A stretch of DNA of 64,000 nt from an uncultured Clostridia bacterium (GTDB taxonomy: Bacteria > Bacillota > Clostridia > UBA1381), in assembly GCA_947591315.1 (NCBI GenBank), contig CANQDD010000007.1, positions 35,662 to 99,661 on the forward strand, written 5' to 3'. Numbering within the stretch: the first letter of the stretch is position 1; the number at the start of each line of letters is the position of its first letter. The notes beneath the pieces are model-generated. The model worked only from the letters and a program-made list of their open reading frames with translations, was not told the origin of the DNA and ran no database searches. The position numbers were made by a program, and so were the translations under genes. Below are positions 47,485-55,623 of the stretch, in pieces.

Positions 47485-47556
47485 TTGACAACGGTATAAA
47501 ATAATGGTAGTATAACATACGTTAGTTATGGCTAATCGATATTATTGGTAACTAAT
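47485..47556 (+). promoter_or_regulatory. feo promoter with possible iron-repressor site
   Basis: TTGACA (47485-47490), a 17-base spacer and TAGTAT (47508-47513) precede two inverted TTAGTTA halves: GTTAGTTA at 47521-47528 and TAACTAAT at 47549-47556. TTAG..CTAA also occurs at 47522-47535. DtxR/IdeR boxes are built from TTAGG halves, so a DtxR-type iron repressor is possible. The match is loose and the regulator is not in the window. Confidence 0.5.
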
Positions 47557-47614
47557 ATACCTTGTATATGGCGCACTTTGGTTTTTTAATGTTTACGGAG
47601 GGAGTGATAGGCTT

Positions 47615-47824
47615 ATGCCTTTAACGATGGTGAATATCGGCGAAACAAAAAATATCGTGAAAATTACCGGCAAGGACGAAACGCGGCGGTTTCTGGAAAA
47701 CCTCGGCTTTGTCGAGGGTACGGAGGTTACGGTCGTATCGGCGATTTCGGGGAATATGATTGTGAATGTCAGGGACGCGAGAGTGGCGATAGATAAAAGT
47801 ATGGCAAATAGGATTATGGTGTAA
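47615..47824 (+). CDS. feoA: FeoA-domain protein, first copy
   Basis: This 69-residue SH3-like protein reads MPLTMVNIGETKNIVKITGKDETRRFLENLGFVEGTEVTVVSAISGNMIVNVRDARVAIDKSMANRIMV, broken here into its parts: a G-E start, the LGF-VEG-T-V turn, and the closing A-x-R-I. FeoA works with FeoB in ferrous iron uptake, perhaps by tuning its GTPase. GGAGG lies upstream. A second feoA follows after a repeat insert of about 210 bases. Two FeoA genes before FeoB are common in Clostridia. Confidence 0.9.
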   Translation: MPLTMVNIGETKNIVKITGKDETRRFLENLGFVEGTEVTVVSAISGNMIVNVRDARVAIDKSMANRIMV

Positions 47825-47849
47825 GGGCGGGCGATTGCTTGCCACACGC

Positions 47850-47975
47850 AAACGTGTGGCTCCCCTTGAGGGGAGCTGTCGCCGAAGGCGACTGAGAGGT
47901 GGTTTGCATAAAACACTGCCACCTCTCCGTCATCGCTTCGCGATGCCACCTCTCCTCAAGGAGAGGCTCACGATA
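47850..47975. repeat. Type B palindromic repeat inside the feo operon
   Basis: It opens CTCCCCTTGAGGGGAG, has GTCGCCGAAGGCGAC and CATCGCTTCGCGATG hairpins, and closes CTCTCCTCAAGGAGAG. It lies between two genes of one direction and probably one operon, so any transcript from the feo promoter must pass through it. Confidence 0.85.
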
Positions 47976-48036
47976 TGCGGCGCTCACTTGATACACCCCA
48001 AATCACAACTACGCATATAAAAAGGGAGGTTAAAAT

Positions 48037-48258
48037 ATGAAAACATTACGTGACGCGAAAATCGGCGAGACTGTTAAGGTGCTGAAGCTTGACGGCGAGG
48101 GCGCGGTCAAGCGTAGGATCATGGACATGGGCATTACTAAGGGTGTGGACGTGTTTGTCCGCAAGGTCGCGCCTTTGGGTGACCCGATCGAGGTGACCGT
48201 TAGAAATTACGAGCTTTCGATAAGAAAAGCGGACGCAAAAATGATATTGGTGGATTGA
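48037..48258 (+). CDS. feoA: FeoA-domain protein, second copy
   Basis: This 73-residue protein is a more typical FeoA: LRDAKIGETVKVLKLDGEGAVKRRIMDMGITKGVDVFVRKVAPLGD and PIEVTVRNYELSIRKADAKMILV. The segment R-R-I-M-D-M-G-I-T-K-G and PLGDP match FeoA strongly. GGGAGG precedes the start. It lies 19 bases before feoB. The two FeoA copies differ clearly in sequence, so they are old paralogues rather than a recent duplication. Confidence 0.95.
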   Translation: MKTLRDAKIGETVKVLKLDGEGAVKRRIMDMGITKGVDVFVRKVAPLGDPIEVTVRNYELSIRKADAKMILVD

Positions 48259-48277
48259 GAAAAGGAGGTACATATAA

Positions 48278-50446
48278 ATGGCGATAAAAATTGCGCTTGC
48301 CGGAAATCCGAATTCCGGCAAAACTACATTATTTAATGCTCTCACCGGCTCAAATCAGTACGTCGGCAACTGGCCCGGCGTTACGGTCGAGAAAAAAGAG
48401 GGACGGCTAAAGGGCAGAAAGGACGTTGTAATCGAGGATCTTCCGGGTATTTACTCGCTCTCCCCGTATACGCTCGAGGAGGTCGTCGCGAGAAATTACC
48501 TTATAAACGACAAGCCCGACGTTATATTAAATATCGTTGACGGCAGCAATTTGGAGCGTAACCTGTATCTGACGACGCAGCTTACGGAGCTCGGTATTCC
48601 CGTCGTTATGGCTGTGAATATGATCGACGTTGTGAATAAAAAGGGCGACAAAATCGACCTTACGAAGCTCGGAAACGCTCTCGGCTGCGAGGCTGTGGCG
48701 ATTTCCGCGCTCAAAGGTACAGGCGTTAAGGAAGCGGCGAATAAGGCTGTCGCGGCGGCGGGCAAGCCGTTTAAGGCTGTTCACTCGTTTGATAAAACGG
48801 TTGAGGGGTATCTTGACAAAATTGCCGAAGAGCTTGACGGCACCGTCACGAACGAGCAAAAGCGTTTTTACGCGGTTAAGCTGTTCGAGCGCGACGACAA
48901 GATTGCGTCGCAGCTTAAAGCTGTTCCCGACGTTGAGGATATAATCGCGGCTGCCGAGAAGGAACTGGACGACGACAGCGAAAGCATTATCACAAATGAG
49001 AGATATACATATATTACTTCAATCATCGGCGGCTGCTATAAGAAAAAGAGTACGGCCGCGAAAAACAGTCTTTCCGACAAAATAGACAAAATTGTTACCA
49101 ACAGAATACTCGCTCTGCCGATTTTCGCGGCTGTTATGTTTATCGTTTATTATGTATCAGTAACGACGGTAGGAACGTGGGTCACGGACTGGATGAACGA
49201 CGGCGTTTTCGGCGAAGGGTGGAGCCTGTTCGGGCTTGAAATACCCGGTATCCCCGTGATTATCGAAGGTGCGCTCAGTGCGCTCGGCACGGCTGAATGG
49301 CTCAACAGTCTTATCCTCGACGGTATAGTCGCCGGAGTGGGCGCGGTGCTCGGATTTGTACCGCAGATGCTCGTGCTGTTTATATTCCTCGCGTTTTTGG
49401 AGGGCTGCGGCTACATGGCGCGTATCGCGTTTATCATGGACAGAATTTTCAGACGTTTCGGGCTGTCGGGCAAATCGTTCATACCCGTTCTTATCGGCAC
49501 GGGCTGCGGCGTTCCGGGCATCATGGCTTCGAGGACGATTGAAAACGAGCGCGACAGGCGCATGACTATTATGACCACGACGTTTATACCGTGCGGCGCG
49601 AAGCTCCCGATAATCGCGCTTATCGCGGGCGCTCTGTTCGGCGGCGCGGCATGGGTCGCTACGAGCGCGTACTTCGTCGGGATCGCGGCGATAATCGTTT
49701 CGGGAATTATACTTAAAAAGACAAAGATGTTCGCGGGCGATCCTGCGCCGTTCGTGATAGAACTTCCCGAATACCATCTTCCGACTGTCGGCAGTATTTT
49801 AAGAAGCATGTGGGAGCGCGGCTGGTCGTTTATTAAAAAGGCGGGAACGATCATACTACTCGCTACTATACTCGTCTGGTTCCTGCAGGGCTTCGGCGTT
49901 GAGGACGGCTCGTTCGGCATGGTTGAGGATATGAACAACTCGATACTCGCGTCAATCGGAAACATACTCGCTCCGATATTCGCGCCGCTCGGCTGGGGCG
50001 ACTGGAAGGCGGCTGTCGCGGCTGTGACGGGACTTATCGCGAAGGAAAATGTCGTCGGCACGTTCGGCATACTCTACGGCGGTTTCGCGGAGGTCGCGGA
50101 GGACGGTTTTGAGGTCTGGACAAATCTCGCGATGAATTTCACAAGACTTTCAGCGTACTCGTTCCTCGTGTTCAACCTGCTGTGCGCTCCGTGCTTCGCG
50201 GCAATCGGCGCGATAAAGCGCGAGATGAACAGCGCGAAGTGGACGTGGTTCGCAATAGGCTGGCAGTGCGCGCTCGCGTATGCGGTATCACTGTGCATCT
50301 ATCAGCTCGGCACGCTCTTTACGGGCGGCGGCTTCGGCGTTGGAACGGTCGCGGCGATACTCGTTGTGATAGGCTTTATGTACCTGCTGCTGCGTCCATA
50401 CAAGGAAAGCAAAACGCTGAGCGTCAAGGGCGGACTTAAAGCGTAG
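48278..50446 (+). CDS. feoB: Ferrous iron transporter FeoB
   Basis: This 722-residue membrane protein imports Fe2+. The N-terminal GTPase shows G1 GNPNSGKTTLFNALTG (residues 8-23), G2 GNWPGVTVEKKEG, G3 DLPGIYSL and G4 NMID. The membrane part has the two gate motifs, including the conserved GCGVPGIMASRTIENERDRR and FIPCGAKLPI with the gate cysteine, and GLIAKENVVGT. GGAGG lies upstream. It follows feoA and precedes a small Cys-rich membrane protein, the usual Feo layout of Clostridia. Confidence 0.97.
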   Translation: MAIKIALAGNPNSGKTTLFNALTGSNQYVGNWPGVTVEKKEGRLKGRKDVVIEDLPGIYSLSPYTLEEVVARNYLINDKPDVILNIVDGSNLERNLYLTTQLTELGIPVVMAVNMIDVVNKKGDKIDLTKLGNALGCEAVAISALKGTGVKEAANKAVAAAGKPFKAVHSFDKTVEGYLDKIAEELDGTVTNEQKRFYAVKLFERDDKIASQLKAVPDVEDIIAAAEKELDDDSESIITNERYTYITSIIGGCYKKKSTAAKNSLSDKIDKIVTNRILALPIFAAVMFIVYYVSVTTVGTWVTDWMNDGVFGEGWSLFGLEIPGIPVIIEGALSALGTAEWLNSLILDGIVAGVGAVLGFVPQMLVLFIFLAFLEGCGYMARIAFIMDRIFRRFGLSGKSFIPVLIGTGCGVPGIMASRTIENERDRRMTIMTTTFIPCGAKLPIIALIAGALFGGAAWVATSAYFVGIAAIIVSGIILKKTKMFAGDPAPFVIELPEYHLPTVGSILRSMWERGWSFIKKAGTIILLATILVWFLQGFGVEDGSFGMVEDMNNSILASIGNILAPIFAPLGWGDWKAAVAAVTGLIAKENVVGTFGILYGGFAEVAEDGFEVWTNLAMNFTRLSAYSFLVFNLLCAPCFAAIGAIKREMNSAKWTWFAIGWQCALAYAVSLCIYQLGTLFTGGGFGVGTVAAILVVIGFMYLLLRPYKESKTLSVKGGLKA

Positions 50447-50458
50447 GAGGCGGTAAAA

Positions 50459-50593
50459 ATGATTGCTACCGTAATAATCTGCGCAATACTTGCCGCGGCG
50501 GTCACGCTTGCGCTGCGCTCGGTGATACGCACGCGAAAAAGCGGCGGGTGCGGCTGCGGCTGCGCCGACTGTCCGCACAAATGCAAAAAGTAA
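50459..50593 (+). CDS. FeoB-associated Cys-rich membrane protein
   Basis: This 44-residue protein starts 12 bases after feoB, behind GGAGG. It has one membrane helix (ATVIICAILAAAVTLALRSV) and a Cys-rich tail (GGCGCGCADCPHKCKK). Small proteins of this form (FeoB-associated Cys-rich family, sometimes equated with FeoC function) follow feoB in many Clostridia. A role in iron binding or FeoB stability is inferred from context. Confidence 0.88.
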   Translation: MIATVIICAILAAAVTLALRSVIRTRKSGGCGCGCADCPHKCKK

Positions 50594-50615
50594 ATTTCCC
50601 CTATTTTTGTCATCG

Positions 50616-50639
50616 GGGCGGGCTTTTGTCCGCCCTTTT
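50616..50639 (+). terminator. Intrinsic terminator of the feo operon
   Basis: GGGCGG and CCGCCC form the stem, followed by TTTT, 22 bases after the last stop. Confidence 0.8.
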
Positions 50640-50692
50640 CTCATATTATTTTCACGGCGAAAAATTTTTTATAAAAACTTTTGCAAAACCCC

Positions 50693-50743
50693 TTGACAAA
50701 TATATACTGCGGGTGTAGTATATAGATATACTACATGTGCAGT
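50693..50743 (+). promoter_or_regulatory. Third BlaI-type promoter/operator
   Basis: TTGACA (50693-50698), a 17-base spacer and TAGTAT (50716-50721) carry one imperfect palindrome, ACTGCGGGTGTAGT (50706-50719), between the boxes and one, ACTACATGTGCAGT (50730-50743), at the start site. The placement matches the operators at 963 and 2986, but the half-sites differ (CTGC/GCAG instead of CTAC/GTAG on one side), so the two repressors may have separate targets. Confidence 0.82.
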
Positions 50744-50772
50744 AATTAAAATATATCAAAGGAGCCATAGCT

Positions 50773-51159
50773 ATGAAACTCAAAAAAATACCCGAAACGG
50801 AACTGGAGATCATGCAGGTGATCTGGTCAAATCCCACACCCATCACGACGACCGACATAAAGCGCGAGCTTGAAAAGACGCGTCCGTGGAGCCAGGGGGC
50901 ACTGCAGTCTCTCCTTTCACGTCTCGCGGAGAGAGGATTTTTGAAAACGGGCGTTCTCGGAAAGAGCAAGACGTTTGAGCCGCTCGTTACCGAGGACGAC
51001 TATCTGAAGGTCGAGAGCGCGTCGTTTTTTAAGCGGTTCGGCGAGAAGGGTACGATAACGGGACTTGTCACCGCGCTGTACGACAGCAAGACAATATCGG
51101 AAAAGGACATCGAGGAGTTGGACGCATTTATTGAGAAGATAAAGAAAGAGGGAAAGTAA
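50773..51159 (+). CDS. BlaI/MecI-family repressor, second copy
   Basis: This 128-residue protein has the BlaI winged helix: KIPETELEIMQVIWSNPTPIT, the recognition helix GALQSLLSRLAERGFLKTG, the wing KSKTFEPLVTEDDYL and the dimer helix FGEKGTITGLVTALYDSKTISEKDIEELD. AAAGGAG precedes the ATG. It starts the operon with the M56 sensor, 1 base apart. It differs from the first copy in the recognition helix region, which fits its different operators. Confidence 0.95.
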   Translation: MKLKKIPETELEIMQVIWSNPTPITTTDIKRELEKTRPWSQGALQSLLSRLAERGFLKTGVLGKSKTFEPLVTEDDYLKVESASFFKRFGEKGTITGLVTALYDSKTISEKDIEELDAFIEKIKKEGK

Positions 51160-51160
51160 T

Positions 51161-52570
51161 ATGGAAAATTTGATGATCGATATTATCGAAATTACTCTGC
51201 CCATAAGCGTGTGGATCGCGCTGCTTCTCCTGTGCACGCCCATACTGAAGCGGAGCTACGTTTCAAAATGGCGTTACTACATGTGGCTTTTCGTCGCGGC
51301 GCGGCTTGTTCTGCCGTTTAAGATAAACCTCGCGAAGCCCATTACAATGCCGATTCCGCAGACGATACCGACGGCGGCACAGACGCCCGTCGTTCCCGCA
51401 GCGGGGATAGACGTGCAAAAGCTCGTCACATTCGTATGGATTTTGGGCGTTATCGTGTTCGCGCTGTACCAGACGGCGAAGTACATATCATTTTCCGGCA
51501 TGGTGCGCCGCTGGGCGAAAAACGTGACGGACGAGAGGATATTACATGCCGTAAAAGCGGCGAAGGACTTCGCGGGAGTTACGCGCGATTTTAACGTAAA
51601 GCTCTGCAAAGTCGTCACAACGCCGATGGTATTCGGCATAGTAAAGCCTGTGCTGCTGCTCCCGTGCATCGACTTCACCGACGCGGAGCTTACCATAGTG
51701 CTGCGCCACGAGCTTGTGCATATGAAGCGGCGCGACATCTGGTACAAGCTGCTCGTCATGGCGGCAAGAGCCGTTCACTGGTTTAATCCGATGGTTCACA
51801 TCATGGCGAGCGCGGCTGACCGCGACATGGAATTCGCGTGTGACGCGGAGGTCGTGAGAAGTCAGAACGTCGATTACCGCCGCGGCTACTGCGAAACGAT
51901 ACTGCGTCTCGTCCACAACGGACGCGGACGCGGCACGGCTCTTTCGACCTGCTTCTTCTTTTCAAAGAAAACGGTTCTGGAGCGTTTTAAGGGTATACTC
52001 GACGAAAAAATTAAGCGAAACGGCGTTGTGATGTTCTGCGTCATAGCCGTGTCCGTGGCTGTGTCGGGCGGCGTTATCACGTTCGCCGCCGACAGCGTTG
52101 CGGAGGTAATAGAGGACGATTTGGGTATAGTAGAACGTCCCACTCCCCCGCCCGCGCCGACAGCCGAGCCGACGACCGAACCGCAGCCGGTTTACGGGGA
52201 CGATACGGACGACACGTATTACGAGCCCGAAAGTGACGACGGCGCTGACGGGTACGTATACGAGGACGATTACACCGTTCCCGAATACGAGGACTACGTT
52301 CCCGAAGAGCCGGAGTATACCGATAACGGCGTAAACGACATCACGATAGGCGACGAGCGCGGCAGCGTGTATGACAGGCTCGGCGAGCCGGAAAGCTCCG
52401 CAGCTAACGGCATGAAGGACACTTACTCGCTCGACGACGGTTCGACAGCCGTGCTGCAGTACGAGGACGGCACGCTCGAACACGTATACATCGTCGAGCC
52501 GTCCGGCGACGACGCCGACACGGACAACACCGGCGTTACCGCCGACGGAGCGGAAACGGCGGAGGAATAA
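51161..52570 (+). CDS. BlaR1-type M56 sensor peptidase with C-terminal BamE/SmpA-like domain
   Basis: This 469-residue protein has membrane helices at about 8-28, 38-55 and 90-107, then the zinc-protease domain: TPMVFGIVKPVLLLP and the catalytic IVLRHELVHMKRRD (HELVH near residue 183). A last helix (~292-310) leads outside. There the penicillin-binding sensor domain of BlaR1 is absent. Instead there is an acidic Pro/Thr/Glu linker (~325-388) and a domain of about 60 residues, DITIGDERGSVYDRLGEPES...YSLDDGSTAVLQYEDG, that resembles the BamE/SmpA fold. So it should sense something other than a beta-lactam. The next gene encodes the same domain as a free secreted protein. Confidence 0.88.
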   Translation: MENLMIDIIEITLPISVWIALLLLCTPILKRSYVSKWRYYMWLFVAARLVLPFKINLAKPITMPIPQTIPTAAQTPVVPAAGIDVQKLVTFVWILGVIVFALYQTAKYISFSGMVRRWAKNVTDERILHAVKAAKDFAGVTRDFNVKLCKVVTTPMVFGIVKPVLLLPCIDFTDAELTIVLRHELVHMKRRDIWYKLLVMAARAVHWFNPMVHIMASAADRDMEFACDAEVVRSQNVDYRRGYCETILRLVHNGRGRGTALSTCFFFSKKTVLERFKGILDEKIKRNGVVMFCVIAVSVAVSGGVITFAADSVAEVIEDDLGIVERPTPPPAPTAEPTTEPQPVYGDDTDDTYYEPESDDGADGYVYEDDYTVPEYEDYVPEEPEYTDNGVNDITIGDERGSVYDRLGEPESSAANGMKDTYSLDDGSTAVLQYEDGTLEHVYIVEPSGDDADTDNTGVTADGAETAEE

Positions 52571-52621
52571 AAGGATAAAATGTATAGGGTAAAATATGTA
52601 AAGGATAAAAGGTGATTTGAA

Positions 52622-52879
52622 ATGAAAAGAAAAATATTCGCAGCCTTGCTCATAGCGGCTCTTGCCGCACCGGCTGCGGCGTATGCCGCGCCGGTGAGCG
52701 AAGGCGAATTTGCCGCTCTGCCTCTCGGCACGAGCAAAAGCGATGTTCACGCGTCGCTCGGCAATCCCGAAACAGCGTCGGTAAACGGCGTTAAGGAGGT
52801 ATACCGCCTGACGGACGGTGGCAAAGCCGTACTCATTTACAGCGGCGGTCACACGTATTTCGGATTTATAGTGCATTAA
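52622..52879 (+). CDS. Small secreted BamE/SmpA-like protein
   Basis: This 85-residue protein has a signal peptide (MKRKIFAALLIAALAAPAAA, cleavage near AYA|AP). The mature part reads FAALPLGTSKSDVHASLGNPET, ASVNGVKEVYRLTDGGKAVLIY. It aligns along its length with the outer domain of the preceding BlaR1 (LG.P......NG.K..Y.L.DG..AVL.Y). It lies 51 bases after that gene, with a weak purine-rich ribosome site (AAGGTG). It is probably a soluble partner, competitor or ligand of the sensor. I know no named family beyond the BamE-like fold. Confidence 0.75.
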   Translation: MKRKIFAALLIAALAAPAAAYAAPVSEGEFAALPLGTSKSDVHASLGNPETASVNGVKEVYRLTDGGKAVLIYSGGHTYFGFIVH

Positions 52880-52892
52880 GGAGGCGGGCGAA

Positions 52893-55502
52893 ATGAAGAA
52901 GAAGATTATCAGTCTAATTTTATGCGCGGCAATGCTCGCTTCGGTTTCGTCGGCATTTGCGCGCGAAATCGTGCACGTGTCCGACTGGGCGTACAACGAC
53001 GTCAGCGTGTTCACGAGCGAGGATTTGATTACGGAGGGTCTCGCCGACGTGTCGGATTACAGACAGAACATAACGCGCGGTCAGTTTATAGAGCTTATGT
53101 GCAGCGTGCTTATAAAGACGATACAAATTAACAAAAACTACGTTCACCCGGCATGGTACAATTACTTTGAGGACATAGGCGACAACTACTATTATCAGCT
53201 TGCCATCGGCAATCATCTCGTAAACGGCGAAACGCTCGAAAGCGAAACGAACGAATACGGCGTCACGACCGTTACGCGCGCAAGGCTTCGCCCCGACGAG
53301 CCTATCACGCGTCAGGACGCGGCTGTGCTCGCGCTTGAAACTCTCGGCCGCTTAGACTTCACGCGTGAGGAAAACTATACGGTTTACAGCACCACCGAAT
53401 TTGACGCGGACGGCCAAGGTTTGGAAATTCCATACAAATCGAAGCTCACATACGACGACGCGGACAGCGTTGCCGACTACGCGGCGAGGGCGGTTTACGC
53501 GCTCAGCGACCTCGGGCTTATGCAGGGCATGGGTAAAAACAACTTCGAGCCGCTCGGCAATATCACGGTAGAGCAGGCAATATCGCTGCTTTACAGAATT
53601 TACCGCATATACCCGCACGCCGCCTACCCCGACGGCACAGGTATTACGGCTGACACGGAAAAGACAATTAAGACGTATGAAAACGGATATACCGAAACAA
53701 AGCTCGGCGAAACGCTCTATCTCAAAAAGGACGGCGTAAGCATACCGTTTGACACGGACATTTATTCAAATATATACTGCAGCACGGCGAGCGACGGAAA
53801 CGTGTACGCCGCCGCGCAGACGTACAGCGACACGACGGATATATTTAACGCCGTTACGGGCGAGCTTTTAATCACAATTCCCGTCTACACGTACAAAACC
53901 GACGCGGATTACATATACGTAAAGGCGGCGAAATCGGGCGCAACAGCGTTCGGTCTGTACGATTACTCCGGCAAGGAGGTTATTCCGGCGAAGTATTCAC
54001 TGTCAGAGATAGACTATATGATAAAGAACGGTCTCAAAGAGCCTGAGTACAGCCACCGTGCTCCCGACGGCTGGATCTACTACGCCGACTGGTCGGACGG
54101 CGGTCATATGTATAAGGTTGACTCGAACGGTGAAAACAAGCAGAAAATATCCGACGAGGACTGCTACGATATAAGCTATTACAACGGCAGACTTTATTAT
54201 CACATACGCGGCAAGGACGAGGGCTGTCTGTTCACGATGCTCCCCGACGGCAGCGATGTGACCAAGCTGTCCGACGGCTACTGCTACGGCATATTGGGCG
54301 TCGACTTCCTCATCTACGAGGACGGCTCGCCCTTGAGCGCGGACGACACGCAGAACAAGCCGTACATGTTCTTCCTTGACAGCATTGAAAAAGATGGCGT
54401 CACGTACTCACAGCGCTTGCTTTACAGGCTCACCTACGAAAACGGCAAGGCGGAGAAAAAACTTGTGACCGACGACTGCGGTTCGCTTTACAGAGTAGCC
54501 GCAAAGGATAAGAGTGAGAAATCATGGCTTTACTTCACGAGCGCAAAAACGAGGGTGGACGACACATCGGAGTCATATCTTTACAGAACGGACGGCGACG
54601 TTGTGGAATGTGTAAACGATAAAGTAAAAATAAAGTATTTCTCCCCGATAACCACCACCGACGGCAGAGAGCTTTTCCATATAGAAGGTCCGTATAATGA
54701 TGAAACGGAGTCGTATGAGTACGACTATGTAGCGGATTTGGACTTAAACTACATCGAGGAGTATGACGATGAAAAGTGGGAATATACAGTAGACGGCATA
54801 AAGGTTAAGCATGTATCGACGCTCAACGAGGACGGCTCGCAATCCTTCAGTTATGTGCCGATAGATCCGTCGGACAACGCGGAGTTCCAGAAGGGCAAAA
54901 TTTCCGGTGCGTCGAAGGACGACGCGCTCAGCGACGACAAGTATTCCGTATACTACGACAGCCAGAACGGCGGAATGTTCTACACCTCCGATCCGGAAGG
55001 CGGAGAAAGGCACGAGTTCTCCTTATCTTATGTGCCGCGGCGTTTCGGCAACAAGCTGTATGGCATTGATCACCCTTACCTTTCCGGCGACACCTCGCGC
55101 AGCGACGGCATAATATATTCGATAGATATGGACACGGGTGAAACCAAGGAGATATGCGACGGTGTTTACAGCATCTCATACGCGACCGACAGCGCGATTG
55201 TGTATGCCGATACCGACTTAAACCAGTGCAGGCTTGATATAAACACGAACACCGTTTCCGAGGTGTACCCCAACAGCAACAAAAACCGTTACGGAAAGCC
55301 TATCGAGTTTTGGGCGCCAAACGGCGCCAAAAATCTTACAAAGCTCGACGAGGACGGCAATATGAGCGATATTCTGACCGACGACGTATACGTAAGATAT
55401 ATGATATACGTTCCGAACGGCAGCAATACCGAAGTGGATATTAACCGCTACGGCGCCAAGTACATAGCCGTAAGCGATGACAGAGCTTACAGAGTGGGAT
55501 AA
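52893..55502 (+). CDS. Large exported SLH protein with beta-propeller-like body (DUF5050 type)
   Basis: This 869-residue protein has a signal peptide (MKKKIISLILCAAMLASVSS) and SLH domains over residues ~25-240: DWAYNDVSVFTSEDLITEG, ITRGQFIELMC, RLRPDEPITRQDAAVLALE and NFEPLGNITVEQAISLLYR. A WG-repeat-like stretch (FGLYDYSGKEVIPAKYS) follows. The body has repeated Y-Y-A/D-W-S-D-G..M-Y-K-V-D..G-E-N-K-Q-K-I-S units typical of DUF5050/beta-propeller domains. It begins 13 bases after the small secreted protein, behind GGAGG, so it belongs to the second BlaI operon. A surface role in envelope binding or sensing is inferred. Confidence 0.83.
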   Translation: MKKKIISLILCAAMLASVSSAFAREIVHVSDWAYNDVSVFTSEDLITEGLADVSDYRQNITRGQFIELMCSVLIKTIQINKNYVHPAWYNYFEDIGDNYYYQLAIGNHLVNGETLESETNEYGVTTVTRARLRPDEPITRQDAAVLALETLGRLDFTREENYTVYSTTEFDADGQGLEIPYKSKLTYDDADSVADYAARAVYALSDLGLMQGMGKNNFEPLGNITVEQAISLLYRIYRIYPHAAYPDGTGITADTEKTIKTYENGYTETKLGETLYLKKDGVSIPFDTDIYSNIYCSTASDGNVYAAAQTYSDTTDIFNAVTGELLITIPVYTYKTDADYIYVKAAKSGATAFGLYDYSGKEVIPAKYSLSEIDYMIKNGLKEPEYSHRAPDGWIYYADWSDGGHMYKVDSNGENKQKISDEDCYDISYYNGRLYYHIRGKDEGCLFTMLPDGSDVTKLSDGYCYGILGVDFLIYEDGSPLSADDTQNKPYMFFLDSIEKDGVTYSQRLLYRLTYENGKAEKKLVTDDCGSLYRVAAKDKSEKSWLYFTSAKTRVDDTSESYLYRTDGDVVECVNDKVKIKYFSPITTTDGRELFHIEGPYNDETESYEYDYVADLDLNYIEEYDDEKWEYTVDGIKVKHVSTLNEDGSQSFSYVPIDPSDNAEFQKGKISGASKDDALSDDKYSVYYDSQNGGMFYTSDPEGGERHEFSLSYVPRRFGNKLYGIDHPYLSGDTSRSDGIIYSIDMDTGETKEICDGVYSISYATDSAIVYADTDLNQCRLDINTNTVSEVYPNSNKNRYGKPIEFWAPNGAKNLTKLDEDGNMSDILTDDVYVRYMIYVPNGSNTEVDINRYGAKYIAVSDDRAYRVG

Positions 55503-55504
55503 TG

Positions 55505-55562
55505 CTTATTTCCGTAATTTCGGCAAGTAAAATATTGGTTACGCTTACTTCCGTAATTTCGG
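55505..55562. repeat. Two direct copies of a 19-base motif
   Basis: CTTATTTCCGTAATTTCGG (55505-55523) and CTTACTTCCGTAATTTCGG (55544-55562) differ at one base and lie 39 bases apart, between the end of the SLH gene and the terminator. Each contains an internal CCGTAATTTCGG partial palindrome. Confidence 0.7.
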
Positions 55563-55577
55563 TATAGGATAAAAGGG

Positions 55578-55613
55578 AAAGCCCCGACGCGTCATATACG
55601 CGTCGGGGCTTTT
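55578..55613. terminator. Strong bidirectional terminator between the SLH gene and lysA
   Basis: AAAGCCCCGACGCGT and ACGCGTCGGGGCTTT pair perfectly over 15 positions around the loop CATAT. It serves the convergent genes on both sides. Confidence 0.95.
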
Positions 55614-55623
55614 CATATATTTT

